A stretch of 64,000 bases of DNA from Filosporella fistucella. Lineage: Eukaryota; Ascomycota; Leotiomycetes; Helotiales. Below are positions 32,594 to 44,267 of the stretch, piece after piece. The DNA is taken from the NCBI GenBank assembly GCA_030077755.1, contig JAQJZZ010000011.1, positions 124,001-188,000 of the forward strand, given 5' to 3'. The notes beneath the pieces were generated by a model. It was not told the DNA's origin. It saw nothing but the letters and a program-made list of their open reading frames with translations, and did no database searches. Numbering within the stretch: position 1 is the first letter of the stretch; each line of letters starts with the position of its first letter. The position numbers and the translations under genes are program-made.

Positions 32594-34698
32594 TCATTCA
32601 ATTATAACAGTTTCTGGGACAACCTGATCCCACTTTGACATCCACGTCTCGAAGTCATCCAAATTGAGCCCAGGATTGTAACGAAGAAACATTCCGACCC
32701 TTCTGTACGTTGTGCTTACCTTTCTCAAAACAATGGCCACCATTCTCGTTGTGTAGTTGATTGGGTAGAGCAAAAAATAAGGATATTTTTCAGTGGTAGA
32801 AAACATAGTTTCCATGTCACTCTGACTGTCGAAGATGAAGCCTCCTGCTTCTGGATTGTCTCTCAGTATCACGTCAGCATGCGCTACTCGTCTTGCGGTC
32901 GCACCGCCAAAAGAGTGAAGCCAATGATGCAAATATCCGTGCAAAATGAGACGCCGACGAGTATCGAGCTCTTTTCCGTGTTTGGCAGATTGAGTCAACG
33001 ACTCGAACACAGGATCACGATCGAGTCGAACTCCATCAGGTACAGAATCCTCGGGCTTTTTGTGATACGCATTTATCGAGAAAAATTTGATGGGCGAAGC
33101 GATAGATGCCCAAGACCAAGAAGGAAATCGACTTTCCGGCCGAGGCAACAACGATGCTTCTTCGTCTCTGTGCCACAAAATCTGAGCGAAGCCATCTGAA
33201 GCCCATATCCCTTCTTCGTATGAATCTTTGATTTTGGTTTGAATCAATTGAACTAAACCAGAAATTGCTCTCAACTTATCATCATGTCTCGTCAGATTCC
33301 GCCGGGAGTAGAACTGGACGAGTCTGCGCCAATACTCCATGTATTTTGCCTGCTCTTGTGGCTCGGTACGATCAGAGATTCCCACGGTGGAGATATAGTC
33401 AGAATATCTTCCTGGCATATCCTGACTATAGTTTACGAGTGGATTTAGTGGTCCTGTAGAATTTATGAGTGTTGATATGCAGTCCCAGCTTATTTGGTCT
33501 TTGTAGAAGATGACGGCTCGAGGAGATAGGATTCTTTCCTGAAAAGTCCATCCACGAGTATTCAACGGTTCGTCAACTCGTGAGCCGCCCATCACCACAT
33601 CTTCAAACTCGACAAAAGCGTTTCCGGAAGTGCCATCTGGAAGATCATAGGCGATCTTGCATTTGGAAACACGTCTACGAGCTGGCTTCCTAAAGATGCC
33701 TTCCCTTACATCCGCCGCAGCGGCAGCTGCCAGAGTAAGAGTAGCTTTACCGTAAACTTCATGCATAGTAGCACTTTCTCGGAGAAAGTCTTCCCCGTTG
33801 TCGCCCTCCTGGATAATGCAAAGCGCGTCAATCCATAAATAGCGAAATCCAAGTTTCTTCGTAATTGTCACAGCGTTTGATATGGTCTTTGGTAGAGTGT
33901 CCAGAGTAAAAGTGGGCTTGGGAAGGAGTGACTTTTGTTTCGTCAGAATGAACCTGGTCTCGCTGCTGCCCCAGCAATAACTCAACGCGATATAACTATC
34001 TCTGAATCGCGAAGGTGGGGTGAACAAAATAGGATCTTTCATGCTTCCACGAATTCCAACGTCAAGGACTCGTGTTGGGAGCTGAGATATAATAGGAGAA
34101 TCGCAGCCGGAATGATGATAGACACAGTTGTCTAGCCAAGACTTGATCAGAGAGAAGCACTCGTCTGAGTCGAAATCTTCTAAAAACGGCCGCCGCCTAA
34201 TGGAAGCGGCAGCGAGGTCATCTGAAATATTAGCCTTGTTCTGCTTCGATATGGGAAGAATAAAATGCATGACAAACCATCGGTCGTATACAATGCAAGC
34301 TTATGTGAAAATGGATTATTATCGTCCCAATCATGCCCATTTAGCACCCGAAGTGCCTCGATATCACCTTCCTCGACGGAAGATGCCTTTTCTTGCAGAG
34401 ATAATTTTCTTCGTATTCCATATATTCGTACTGGCAACGATGGTCTGCCTAGGTCAAAATTATCGAAGAGTAGCGAACAAAATGGACAGCCTGCTCTTGC
34501 AGAGGCTAAGATCTCTCCAGGCGTTCCATGAAAGAAGCATTCCCCGTCTCGCAATGGCTGTATGCGTAGAGATTGACATCTTTTACACAGCGTCGTTTGC
34601 GTAATTATTTGCAGGGCAGACAATGTGAGGCTGGAGGAGGAAGAAACCTGGGACGAGAGCTTACCAAACAGGCTTCGACGTGATCCTGTGGGAGCCAT
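32594..34698 (-). CDS. HET-domain (heterokaryon incompatibility-type) protein
   Basis: Exons 34698-34278 and 34221-32594 give 682 residues; the 56-base intron (GTTTGT donor, TTTCAG acceptor) joins in phase 1. The HET domain starts near residue 217 with YIALSYCWG, followed by LPKTISNAVTITKKLGFRYLWIDALCI, a DDFLRESATMHEVYGKATLTL-like block, and GWTFQERILSPR near residue 385. The first 140 residues have a CxxC-containing segment (CKRCQSLRI; CPFCSLLFD) common in such proteins. The family mediates non-self recognition and can trigger cell death in fungi; a role in vegetative incompatibility is inferred. The C-terminal 250 or so residues are not recognised. Presence/absence polymorphism would be expected for such a gene. 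Confidence 0.9.
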
Positions 34699-35081
34699 CG
34701 TCGTTATAAAAGTTTCTTCTCAAGAATTGGGGCATCAAACATAACTGAGGCAATGTGTTTGTACAATTCAGTATTGCTTACATGTTGAAGTTAGGCTAAG
34801 GGAAACGCATGCAGCTGAGGCGGTGGATCCCGTCAATCAAGTAGCGTCAGGTGACGGGCACGTGGTCTATGTCATACGTTGAGCGTCAAGATTTCGGAGA
34901 CTGCGCGCTCTATTTAACCGTAGCTGTTTAGGATCATGCATCTTAGAGATCTCGATGTATGGGAGGTAATCCTCGTTGGTAAATATTCTGGCTAATCGAT
35001 ATTAATGGAGCAGAAATTGTGGTGCAAGTGTAATGAAGAGGTCCATTTGTTTCTATGACAATAACAGTCCGGCAAGCTTTT
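34699..35081. other. Intergenic region
   Basis: About 380 bases upstream of the HET gene and downstream of the next minus-strand gene. Should hold the HET promoter. No site identified. Confidence 0.5.
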
Positions 35082-37029
35082 TCACAGGCTAGAACCATAT
35101 TCCTGCAGATACTGTGATATCTCTTCTTCTTGCATCGCCCTCAATTCCACTGGCGACGCATCTTGAATCCTCCTGCAAAGAAGTGTCTCTGGTGAGCTCC
35201 CCTGGTGAGCCGTGGTAAGAAACGCTGGATCCTGAAGGGCTAAATAACAAAGCCTGATAGCTTTTTCGAATGCCTTTTCATGGAAACCATGTGAAAGATC
35301 ACTCTCGATCCATGGATGGGCGAATGCAATAGCTTTCCGTCGAATCTGTGCGATGAACGAGCTATGTGAAGTTTCGCCTTCCGTCGTTGGTTTCCGAGCC
35401 TCACAATAGTATTGAAGGAGTACTTGGAAAGCCGCATCAGATTCCTTGATGGACTTTGGGTATAGGAGTGAATACTCATTGAGTACATTTTTGGCGGCAT
35501 CGATAGCGATGGGCTGTCCGTAGAATTGCTGATCGGCCTTCTTGTAGATAATCTGTGAAAGGACTAGCTGTGAATCAGATGCCCACCATGGATAGTCTCT
35601 TGTATATACTAGGATAGCGTCACATATATGACCGAACAAAGTTGCGTTGCAATCTGCCTGCTCCAAACAAACCTCCCAAAAGGGGATATGGTCTTCAGGT
35701 GGGTCTCTAGTCTCCAGGTTGATTTTACGGAGAACGACCAAAAAAGTGTCAAGATATGCCAAGCAGCTTCCCCGTGCATATTGATTCGCGTCGTCCTTGC
35801 CATCTATGGCTTTCAGGTAGTCGGACATGCCTATTCGAACTCCCACTTTTGCAACCTCATTCGCTTCCCGATAGCATTTGAATTTTATCAATGAATCGAC
35901 AATTTCTCTGCCTTCCTTCATACCAGGCCAGATAGCAGCTTCCTGGGAAATACTTGCATTGTGAACTTTGGATCGCCCTTTACCGATCAAAGACATGATT
36001 TTATATGCCTGGTCATTGCATTCAGCCATCAGCCTTTGCGCTTCCACGTGTTTGATGTGAGTGTCTCTGGTGTAGAAAGAGTTATACGCAAGAATGATAC
36101 GACAAAGTGTATGTTGTCGCTTCGTGATCCGCGACGAGCCCATCATTGTTAGAATGAGAGGCTTGATCCGTTTTCTGTAACCACAATGACGCTCTATCAG
36201 GGCATGAAAGTCCAATGCAAGATCGAACCGGCCCTCGGGTATCAACCGCCCCCAAAGCTCAATGATTGAATTAAACCTGAATTCGTTCACATCGTAATTA
36301 CGATTGTGGCGAACGTAATATAAGTACACCTGCGAAATGTCAGCATCAGATAGGTAGCTAGTAATTTTGCACGCCGACCTCGTGTTCAAGAAGTGGTCTG
36401 TCTGTGGGCAATTGTTGGCGGCCCTGGTTTATCTTTCTCAGAAACTCATTTTGATCGTTGCCAATGTCAGAGTAGGGTTTGAGCAGACAAAAATGCAAAA
36501 TAAGGTCTTTCTCACTCTCGGTCATGGATTCCAAACTCATTTTGCTGACATCAAATCTGCCATGTGGTAGTTTAGAAATCCCTTGCCTCACCCATTCAGG
36601 GGATAGAAAATCTTTCATCAACTTGTGTTCTCTTTCCAACAGTGAATCTTTCAGGCCAGGCACTAGATTTTGAACAGCATCAATCCTCATTGCCAGCTTG
36701 ATCAATTGGAGGTCCTGGATATTGCGCCCAATATGGATCTGAAGTACACTGTAATGAATAATGGCGTGGAAAAAGTCTCGCTCCGTTTGCGCATCCTCCA
36801 CTAGCTTCATCAGAAGTGCCTCTGCCTCAACATATCGATGGTAGGCACGGTGCTCCAATGCTTGCAAAATAACCTGTCTGGTAGTTGGAGACACATCCGG
36901 CGGCAAGTATACAGGCGATATTCCTGAATTAGGAAGATGATTCGAAGACCCTTGCAGGTGTCTATACATTCGTCAACAAGTTCCTCAGAGAGCGAACGCT
37001 ACTCACGTGGTGGAATAGCTGGAGCCCAT
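35082..37029 (-). CDS. Large helical protein of unknown function
   Basis: Three exons, 37029-37007, 36961-36379 and 36329-35082, give 617 residues. Intron 1 has a GTGAGT donor; exon 1 encodes only seven and two-thirds codons. Intron 2 joins in phase through a CTGAC branch-like site and CGCAG acceptor, with a weak donor (GTCGGC, or GTGCAA six bases further on). I first suspected a frameshift at this point; the intron removes it. The sequence is rich in predicted helices (HRYVEAEALLMKLVEDAQTE; FRFNSIIELWGRLI; GREIVDSLIKFKCYREANEV) and may be a helical-repeat scaffold. No motif or compartment signal is recognised. Confidence 0.7.
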
Positions 37030-37976
37030 ATTGGCCACTGCACTGTTGTACAATCAAGTGAGTTCAAAATTCGCAATCAGCCCTAAGCGCTCCTAAATGC
37101 AAAGTGATCCCAAGGGAGAGTAAGAAGGCGTGCATCTTGTGGACGTGAGGAGATATTAAGAAAGATAGATAGGGTACTGCGAGATTGGATTCTCATCAAA
37201 AGAAAGACACTGGTTGCGCGTGGCGGGGGAATAGCTTGATGGAGGAAGCCTTGGTGGCTGAAACGAAATAGGGCTCAATAAGCCACCAATATGATACCTT
37301 TCGAATGGGTATGCTGGGTGGCTTTATTTTTATCAAACTTTGGAAAAGTCTCTCGTTGCAGAGGTAAGGCGAGAAACAAAAGAAAGACATAAAAGAGGAT
37401 CATGCGGCATCTCCGGTAAATGAAAAGTATGTTCGCAGGATGGATGGGAGGCGACGAGAACGAAGTAGTGTCTGCTCCTGGTTACCTGGCCTGGGAGTGG
37501 AAGAAGGAACAGATGACAATGAAAACCATGAGTAGTGAGATGATCTCGACAGGAGTATTAGCCACATCTCACTTGAGACGCCTGGGAATGTCGTGCATGA
37601 GGGATGATACAGACATGCAGGTGTTGAAGATACACAGCCCATTGGCGGCTAGAACAGAAGAAAGTCGATATGCTTACATAAGTCAGATTAGATATTGCAA
37701 CAGACTCAAAGCAACGCTACTGTACTTCCACGAATTCTTTTGCTGTTATGATTCTATATTTCGCGTGTACCAATTGGTATCTGCTGAATGGCCACACAAT
37801 ATCCCGGAAAATGCCAAAGCCTGGCACTGCCCCAATGCACGTGGGCGTGCCAGAGATGCGGATGGAGAGATGACCCGACTCAGCTCATGATATGAAGATC
37901 ATATTTACGCCTCCCCCACGAGGGAGCTATACACGACTCGACTGCAAACTGAGCCATACTTCTACCAAACAAGATC
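37030..37976. other. Intergenic region between divergent genes
   Basis: About 950 bases separating two divergent genes, so it contains both promoters. An open frame of 156 residues on the plus strand (37420-37890) lacks a recognisable domain and I reject it. No repeat seen. Confidence 0.5.
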
Positions 37977-39155
37977 ATGGAACCACTCGTCTCGAAGACA
38001 TCGGCGTCGCAAGACTTGGATCCAGCAAATATATACCACATTTACCATTCCGGCCGGAATGATGTCTCGTATGCAATCCATACTGTCAGCGATTCCAAGA
38101 CCACCTTGAATCTGGAGTTGAATCGGACAGTATCTGGCGCTGATGCTGGAAAACCTGCTAAGAAGAGCTTCCTGACACCAAGTTCGACTCTGTCCAATGT
38201 TTCAAAGCGGATGAAGAGAGCGAAAGCCTATGACAAGCCAGAACACGACCCTCGAACTGAAACATCTCCATATTTTGTCCATCTGCCAGTACTACTCTGT
38301 CACAGCCCTCCCTATACACTGCGACGTGGAGGCAAGAAAACTGCACCAACAGCATGTTTAATGCACTCTCTGGCGTTCTGGCGGGGTTGGAAACTTGAGT
38401 TTGGAGACGTACTTGCGCAAGATGGTGTCATAGACGGGAGAGGGGTTGTCGGTTTGAATTACGGTACAGAGAAAGGCCAGGATGGCACATTGAAGGGTTA
38501 TAAGGTCCGCAAGAGAAGATACTGGGGAGAGTCGGGCAAGGCATGGTTCAAGGAACAAAAGGCTCGCCCGAAGCTTGTGGACACAGAGGTCACCGCCAAA
38601 GCCAAACCGGAAGAGGTCGTTCTTATGCGGTGGTCTTCTCCGTTTTCTTTCCACCCTCGCGAGTATAACTTCGACTGGAGGGGAATCAAGTTCGTTTGGA
38701 AAGGTACAACGAAAGTGAATACCCGGACAATGAAATTCCTGAGGCCATTCCTACGCTTCAATCATCTCAAGTTGATTGCCATCGTCCCTGGAGGGATGGA
38801 GGGAGAAAAGCAGATTCAAGAAGTCAAAATTCCACTAGCTGATTTTGTTTCTGTGGCCGGCAAACGGAAATCAGGTCGGTTAGAAGTCTATCCTGAAGGC
38901 ATTGAATGCCTTGTCTCCGAGCATATGGACATCGCTTCATTCAAACCGGAGGCACCTTCGCTTCAAGAGAAATCGATGACTGATGAGAAGGTAACAGCTA
39001 CGAAGGCAGCTGATACTGATGACGCTGCGAAGATTCGGGAGAGACTGCGAGACCTAATCGTCGCGTCTGGTATGTGTATGATCATCGGAGAATTCCAGAA
39101 GCGACAACTGTTGATCCAACTTATACTACTGGCCGCCGATGGGGCTGGCAATTGA
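37977..39155 (+). CDS. Conserved-looking fungal protein, function unknown
   Basis: A single exon of 392 residues. The sequence shows blocks such as NIYHIYHSGRNDVSYAIH, TAPTACLMHSLAFWRGWKLEFGD, SPFSFHPREYNFDWRGIKFVWKG and FLRPFLRFNHLKLIA, which recall beta-strand-rich proteins; a tubby-like barrel is possible but I cannot show it. The C-terminal 60 residues include an acidic/helical section and a hydrophobic end (LIQLILLAAD). No signal peptide is seen. The long intact frame and its composition support a real gene; the function is not assigned. Confidence 0.75.
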   Translation: MEPLVSKTSASQDLDPANIYHIYHSGRNDVSYAIHTVSDSKTTLNLELNRTVSGADAGKPAKKSFLTPSSTLSNVSKRMKRAKAYDKPEHDPRTETSPYFVHLPVLLCHSPPYTLRRGGKKTAPTACLMHSLAFWRGWKLEFGDVLAQDGVIDGRGVVGLNYGTEKGQDGTLKGYKVRKRRYWGESGKAWFKEQKARPKLVDTEVTAKAKPEEVVLMRWSSPFSFHPREYNFDWRGIKFVWKGTTKVNTRTMKFLRPFLRFNHLKLIAIVPGGMEGEKQIQEVKIPLADFVSVAGKRKSGRLEVYPEGIECLVSEHMDIASFKPEAPSLQEKSMTDEKVTATKAADTDDAAKIRERLRDLIVASGMCMIIGEFQKRQLLIQLILLAADGAGN

Positions 39156-39414
39156 TGAGAAGGTGGGAGTAATTGGTGTGATCTAAGATTCTGGAAGCAC
39201 AGATACACATGTTGTTGTGATACCCTTCTGTTTATGCTGTTTCGTCGCTTTCCCTTAGAGTAGTTCAATTCGATGATAGCCAACATTCGTTTTTACTACA
39301 TTTTCCGCTATTGAGGATGTCACTGTCCTTGGTAACATGAGGTTGGATATCAGACTCATCATCATTGTAGAATTATTGTAGCAATATTAATTAATTTCCC
39401 CAATGACCTCTCGC

Positions 39415-40521
39415 TCACAATTTTGAACCCCTGGCAAAGAACACGCTTCTGTCCAACTTCTCCTCCCCCTCCCCGAAAACAATACCCTTCCCAACCTTCA
39501 CGTAATCGAATCCAGAGCCTACTCCAGCCTCCTCAAACATCTTTCTTGTGTCCTCCTCAGAGAAACCCATATGCGTCACGGTATGAGCTGCTTTATGTCC
39601 ACTATCAACAAATTAGCGCCATATTCTCAGCTCTCCTCTTCCTCTCAAGCCCACCCATCTCCCCTATCTTCTGCTCCGAAAAAAATAAAAAAAAATAAAA
39701 AAATAAACTTACTGCATATGCTCATGCGGCAAAAAGTCCACAATCATCAACACACCTCCCTTCTTCAATCTCTCCGCCAATCTCTTCGCCGCCAACTTCG
39801 GATCATCGAAATGGTGGAATCCTAGCCCTACAACCGCAATATCAAAGTCTTGGAACTCTGGTTTGGTGAATTCGGATGGGGATGGGTTGGCTGGATCGAT
39901 CAAATTGCCTTGATAGGCGTACATTTCCTGAGATGGGATGCCTTGGTTGGAGACTGAGGAATTGTATTCGTTTACCATGCCGGGTGTAAGGTCGATACCA
40001 ACGCATTGGGTTACATAGGGTGCGAGAGCCTATTGTATTCAGTCATCGGACTATTCATCACCTGTTCCTTTGTCCCCAGAGAAGAGGAAACATAGCTAGA
40101 CCATATACGTACACGTGACACAAGTCCAGTTCCACAAGCATAATCAAGTAACTTTACAGTCCTCTTTGGCTTGGAGGCAGAAGATGAAGTTCCTTCATTG
40201 TCAGAAGAAGAGCTTTCTTCGGCCCAGTTGACTCCTATCCAATCTTTCCGCTTCTGAATCTCGGCGACGACTTGTTCGATCGTTTTGGCGAATCTGGAGT
40301 TGTAGGAGGAGGATACCTCGCTGATGAGAGGGTTAACATTATTTCAATTTAACCTAATAGTTTGATATAGGTTATCAGGAGCTTTAGGTTGATTTCCGCA
40401 TGTGAAGAGTGCTAATGACCTCATCACATGATCTAACCAAGGCTTCTCTTTCCTCATGCAGCACGAAAGAAAAGGGAACTTACTTCCAATGGGACTTATT
40501 GCACTCAGTAGCTCCAGTCAT
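39415..40521 (-). CDS. Class I SAM-dependent methyltransferase
   Basis: Four exons, 40521-40484, 40320-40113, 40029-39713 and 39601-39415, give 249 residues. All introns are in phase with canonical donors (GTAAGT, GTACGT, GTAAGT). Motif I is LLDYACGTGLVSR near residue 80. A motif II-like segment is VGIDLTPGMVNEYN, motif III follows in FQDFDIAVVGLGFHHFDD, and GGVLMIVDF comes after it. A substrate is not evident from the sequence; the family includes small-molecule methyltransferases. The protein is probably cytosolic. Intron 1 is about 160 bases, long for this window. The A-rich tract near 39680 lies in intron 3. Confidence 0.85.
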
Positions 40522-40991
40522 TTTGTAAAGTTGCTATTGTATTTGTTTGAGTTGTACAGCTCCTTACAGACATTGAAGGTTGCTATATAGACTCTCAAAG
40601 TCTCCGTTCAACTCGCTTAGCGGACACTTTTCGCCCACTTTTCGAAGCTCCTTTACAGGCTGCCCAATAAAGACGTCAAATATGTTTCCGAGAGCTTCAC
40701 AAAGTGCGAAAAGTTTGACGAATTTGACTTATGGCTTATGAGTCATGTTTGGGTCGTTGAATATGAGTGTGAAGCTGTAGCTTTTACTAATTCTAGAGCT
40801 GCAGAGCTCTCCGATCACGGCGGCAGCTTCCATAGCAAGAATGACAGCCATCACAATACAGTTAGTCTTTCAAATCATGAATTTCATCTAATACGACGTC
40901 TATGGCTCAACTCACACCGCACTGCTTTTGCTCGCCACCCGCCATGAAGCTACTAACGCCCTTCAAATGCACGAGATCCATCTGTTTCAGC
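40522..40991. other. Intergenic region
   Basis: About 470 bases upstream of the methyltransferase gene and downstream of the deubiquitinase gene. Nothing recognised. Confidence 0.5.
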
Positions 40992-42788
40992 CTACTCATC
41001 ATAAGTACCTTGAGCGGATGGAAGAGGAATTGCCTTGTAAAGGAGAATCAAAGCAGAATGAGACTCTCCACCCCCAGAAAGGGTAGCAATTTTGTCAGCT
41101 GGAACTTCAGAGACTTTGTCGTCGTTGAACCACCACCAATTGCCATCCTCCTCACCTCGCTTTCCAGTTTTAGGATCGAGAGGACCAAGCTTCTTGACAT
41201 ATGAGGTATAATGACCACTGTCTGCACTGGCGCCTTGATGGGTGACAACGCCCCGGAGTTCGTACAGACCGGACATATTTGCTCCCTCGTCTTTCAGCAA
41301 GTCGGGATGGATGAGGTTGTGCAATTCCTTCTTGGCCTCGAGAACAGCTGCAGCTCGCTCGGCGTCGACTTCAGCGTCGGTCTTATACACTACATCCTCC
41401 ATCTCGACATCACCGTCTTTCTTCTTTTCGTCCTTTTTATCATCTTTCTTCTTCTCGTCTGCCTTTACAGCTTCGGAGACAGAATCCACGATGCCCGCGG
41501 CTTCATCCGCAACCTGCTTATCGTGGATGCGCTTTTGACGCTTGCGAGCACGCTCAATATCTTCCTCATCCTTTCTGACTTCTCGAACCTTATCTCGGAC
41601 TGGAATGAGCATCTTTCTCAATTCATCCGTACAGAACTCAGCGACATCCAATTCGGCTGGGAAAGTGACCTTGCGCATGATCTTTGCTTTCTTTTGTGCC
41701 TCTCTCTTCCAGAAGAATCGAACAAAATGGACGGTAAGATATTTCGGTAAACGTGAGATCTTCGACTTTTTGATGTATATGGCATCCCGACCGAGTGTTG
41801 GAGAAGTCTTCTCCAATTTTTCTTCCAAACCTGCCAAGATTCCATCCTTCAAATGGTTGGTTGATCCACTGATATGGCAATCTAACTTCAAGAAGGCATC
41901 ACTGCTCTTCACTGGCTCTTCACCTGCATCTTTCGCACCTTGCTCCTCGCATTCAGTAACCGACTCAAATGCTCCGGCCATGTATTTATCGACGAATGTA
42001 GTCTCCTTGCTTGCAGACTCACCTTCACCTGTTGCCTTGATCTTTAACTTTTGGCGCAATTGCGCAATGATTTGAGACCATGCCTCTTCAGCATCTTGTT
42101 GAGCGTACCCGTGACCGGTTTTTGACTTCTCGGCGAATTGGGGGAAAAGGAGTCGGAGGGTAGAGAGAAAATACAATGGGGGGAATCCTTCTTGCGTTTC
42201 TGACATCTGCTTGTACAAATCCCTGAGTGCTGCGGTCAAATCCTGGCCGCTCGATCCCCCAAAAGCTCCTGAAAGATCGAGCGTCGCACCAGCTGGTCGA
42301 CTTGCAGGCGGAGGAGAGGTGTACTTTGAGAGTTCTTGCTGCAATTCCGGAACAGCTCGTAGTGTTTGCAGAGTCGAGTTCAAATAACATGTATTTCCCA
42401 AGTTTTGTAATCCTGCTGGTACAGCTCCAACTTGCTGTGCAGCTTCCGCCTCGGTCATGTCCTCTACGAACCTGACTGCCTCCTTCGGTCGTTGAAGCTC
42501 ATTCGCACCGGAGGCCGTGCCCATCATCATAAAGGTCTGCCCTGGCTTTGCGCCAAGTTTCGACAGATCGGTATCATCTTTGAGTTGCCCTCCCTTCACC
42601 AAAATCTTTTGTCGGTCTGGCTCTACACCAGTCAAGGAGTAGAGCTGGAATTTGAACACTTCTCCCAAGGAGGTAGGATCGAGGTCGACTTCATACTTTT
42701 TGCCCCCATGCTTCACAATAACTATACATCATTAGCAAGACTGCAGAATTACTGCAGTAGATTGAGACAAACCAGGAATGGTTGCCAT
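40992..42788 (-). CDS. UBP6: Proteasome-associated ubiquitin hydrolase UBP6/USP14
   Basis: Exons 42788-42773 and 42721-40992 give 581 residues; the intron joins in phase 1 (GTTTGT donor, TATAG acceptor). The first 75 or so residues form the ubiquitin-like domain (KHGGKKYEVDLDPTSLGEVF). The Cys box is GLQNLGNTCYLNSTLQ (catalytic Cys117) and the His box is ASADSGHYTSYV near residue 520, followed by WWWFNDDKVSEV. A Lys/Glu-rich insert lies around residues 390-440. Yeast Ubp6 trims ubiquitin chains at the 26S proteasome, binding through its ubiquitin-like domain. It is expected in the cytosol and nucleus. It is divergent from ARPC4 with a 306-base shared region. Confidence 0.95.
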
Positions 42789-43094
42789 AATGGTGGCGGG
42801 GTCGAGAGGCGGTGGAGAACCAACGCCTTGTATCCAAGTCAAATAGAGCGCAAATCAGTTCACCAAGGGGTCTTGTAAGCTTAAGTGTATGAGTCTGAGT
42901 TAACAACCCTCTTAGATGGAGCTTTGTGATGAAGTGGTAGGATTGGAAACTGAATACCAAACAAACAGAGAGAGGCGGCTCAATCTTTAGCGCGTTACGT
43001 AGCGCGGGATGCCTGACCCCACCAAAGCGTGGACGACACCTGAATTCACCCACCAGAGAAGTGATTGGAGACAGCCACTTCACGAGCAGAAAAC
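42789..43094. promoter_or_regulatory. Shared region between UBP6 and ARPC4
   Basis: The two divergent genes start 306 bases apart, so the promoters of both lie in this interval. No TATA box or defined binding site is evident. Confidence 0.4.
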
Positions 43095-43813
43095 ATGGTC
43101 AGTATTTCAATAGTCCTGCTATTTACATAAGGTTATTGAAGCGTATACTAAATCTGCCAGTCTCAATCATTGCGACCGTACCTCCAATGCGTGCGCTCTT
43201 CCCTAACCTCCGCCCTCTGCCTCTCGAACTTCGCATCCCAAACCTCCGAAAGACACAATGTCCCCGAAATCGAAGCCCAGAGCTCCCCTGAAGTCCTATT
43301 AAATCCGTTGACTGTTGCTCGTAACGAAAATGAGCGGGTATTCATCGAGCCAAGCATAAACAGTGTCAGAATCAGCATTAAGATCAAGCAAGCGGATGAA
43401 ATTGAGCATATTCTGGTGCACAAGTTCACGAGGTTCTTGACGCAAAGAGCAGAGGCTTTCTTCATTCTGCGGAGGAAGCCGGTGAAGGTCGGTGCTTGCT
43501 GTTGGAGTAGAGCTAGGGTATACTGATGTGTTTAGGGATATGACATTTCGTTCTTAATCACCAACTTCCACACCGAGGAAATGTTGAAACATAAGCTGGT
43601 GGACTTCATCATTCAATTTATGGAAGAGGTAGACAAGGAGATATCGGAAATGAAGCTTTTCGTGAGTTGTAGTGGATGCTTTTACAATGCTAGTTCTGAC
43701 TTCCGTATAGTTGAACGCGCGCGCACGATTCGTTGCCGAATCATTCTTGACACCGGTAAGTAGATCTCTAGTGCTGGTTTTCTGGTATACTAACAGCTTT
43801 TCAGTTTGATTAG
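43095..43813 (+). CDS. ARC19: ARP2/3 complex subunit 4 (ARPC4, 20 kDa)
   Basis: Five exons, 43095-43097, 43161-43487, 43536-43661, 43711-43755 and 43805-43813, give 169 residues, matching the family's usual length of about 168. The first coding exon is just the ATG. Diagnostic sequence includes [61 protein letters not shown] and the C-terminal [15 protein letters not shown]. The protein is part of the ARP2/3 complex that nucleates branched actin filaments at endocytic sites. All splice phases are 0 with consensus-like sites. Codon content and conservation leave little doubt about identity. Confidence 0.97.
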
Positions 43814-44267
43814 GCATAGCATGGCGAGGATTAGAAAATATGAATGATGACTACCAGTCATGGACTGCGAAATTGGCGGCGTTATAGGAGACTACATAAC
43901 AACAAAATATTACAATCCAAAAGGAATCTCTGATCTTTATCTTTTCATGCATGCTCGAGAATGTTAGTTGGATTCCCGCTAGTACGTGTCGCTTGGCGCA
44001 ACTTGGATTCGATGCAAGTGCATTTCAGTTTGACTATCGAATCATTTCGAGGGCACATAATTGCTCCAAAGGGATCAGAAACATCATTTGTATTTTCTGC
44101 AATGATAAGAATGAGTTTCTTATGGAAGAGACCTTTAGCCATGCTACTGCTGGACTCACTCAAACTTCCATCCTTTGCCGTTGTCAGACAGCCAGAACCA
44201 ATGCGACGATATCATTTCCTTCCTCGATGTCAATTGACCGCAACTAGTTGTCCTTGTTCCCACCGCT
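43814..44267. other. Intergenic region between convergent genes
   Basis: About 450 bases between the 3' ends of ARPC4 and the cysteine-rich secreted protein gene. Overlapping plus-strand frames show no coding character. Confidence 0.5.

Noticed and set aside
36330..36380. Apparent frameshift between two long frames of the helical protein
   Set aside because: An intron with a CTGAC branch-like site and a CGCAG acceptor at 36330 joins both frames in phase, so no frameshift is needed; only the donor is weak.
37420..37890. Plus-strand open frame of 156 residues
   Set aside because: No motif or coding character; it lies in a promoter region between divergent genes.
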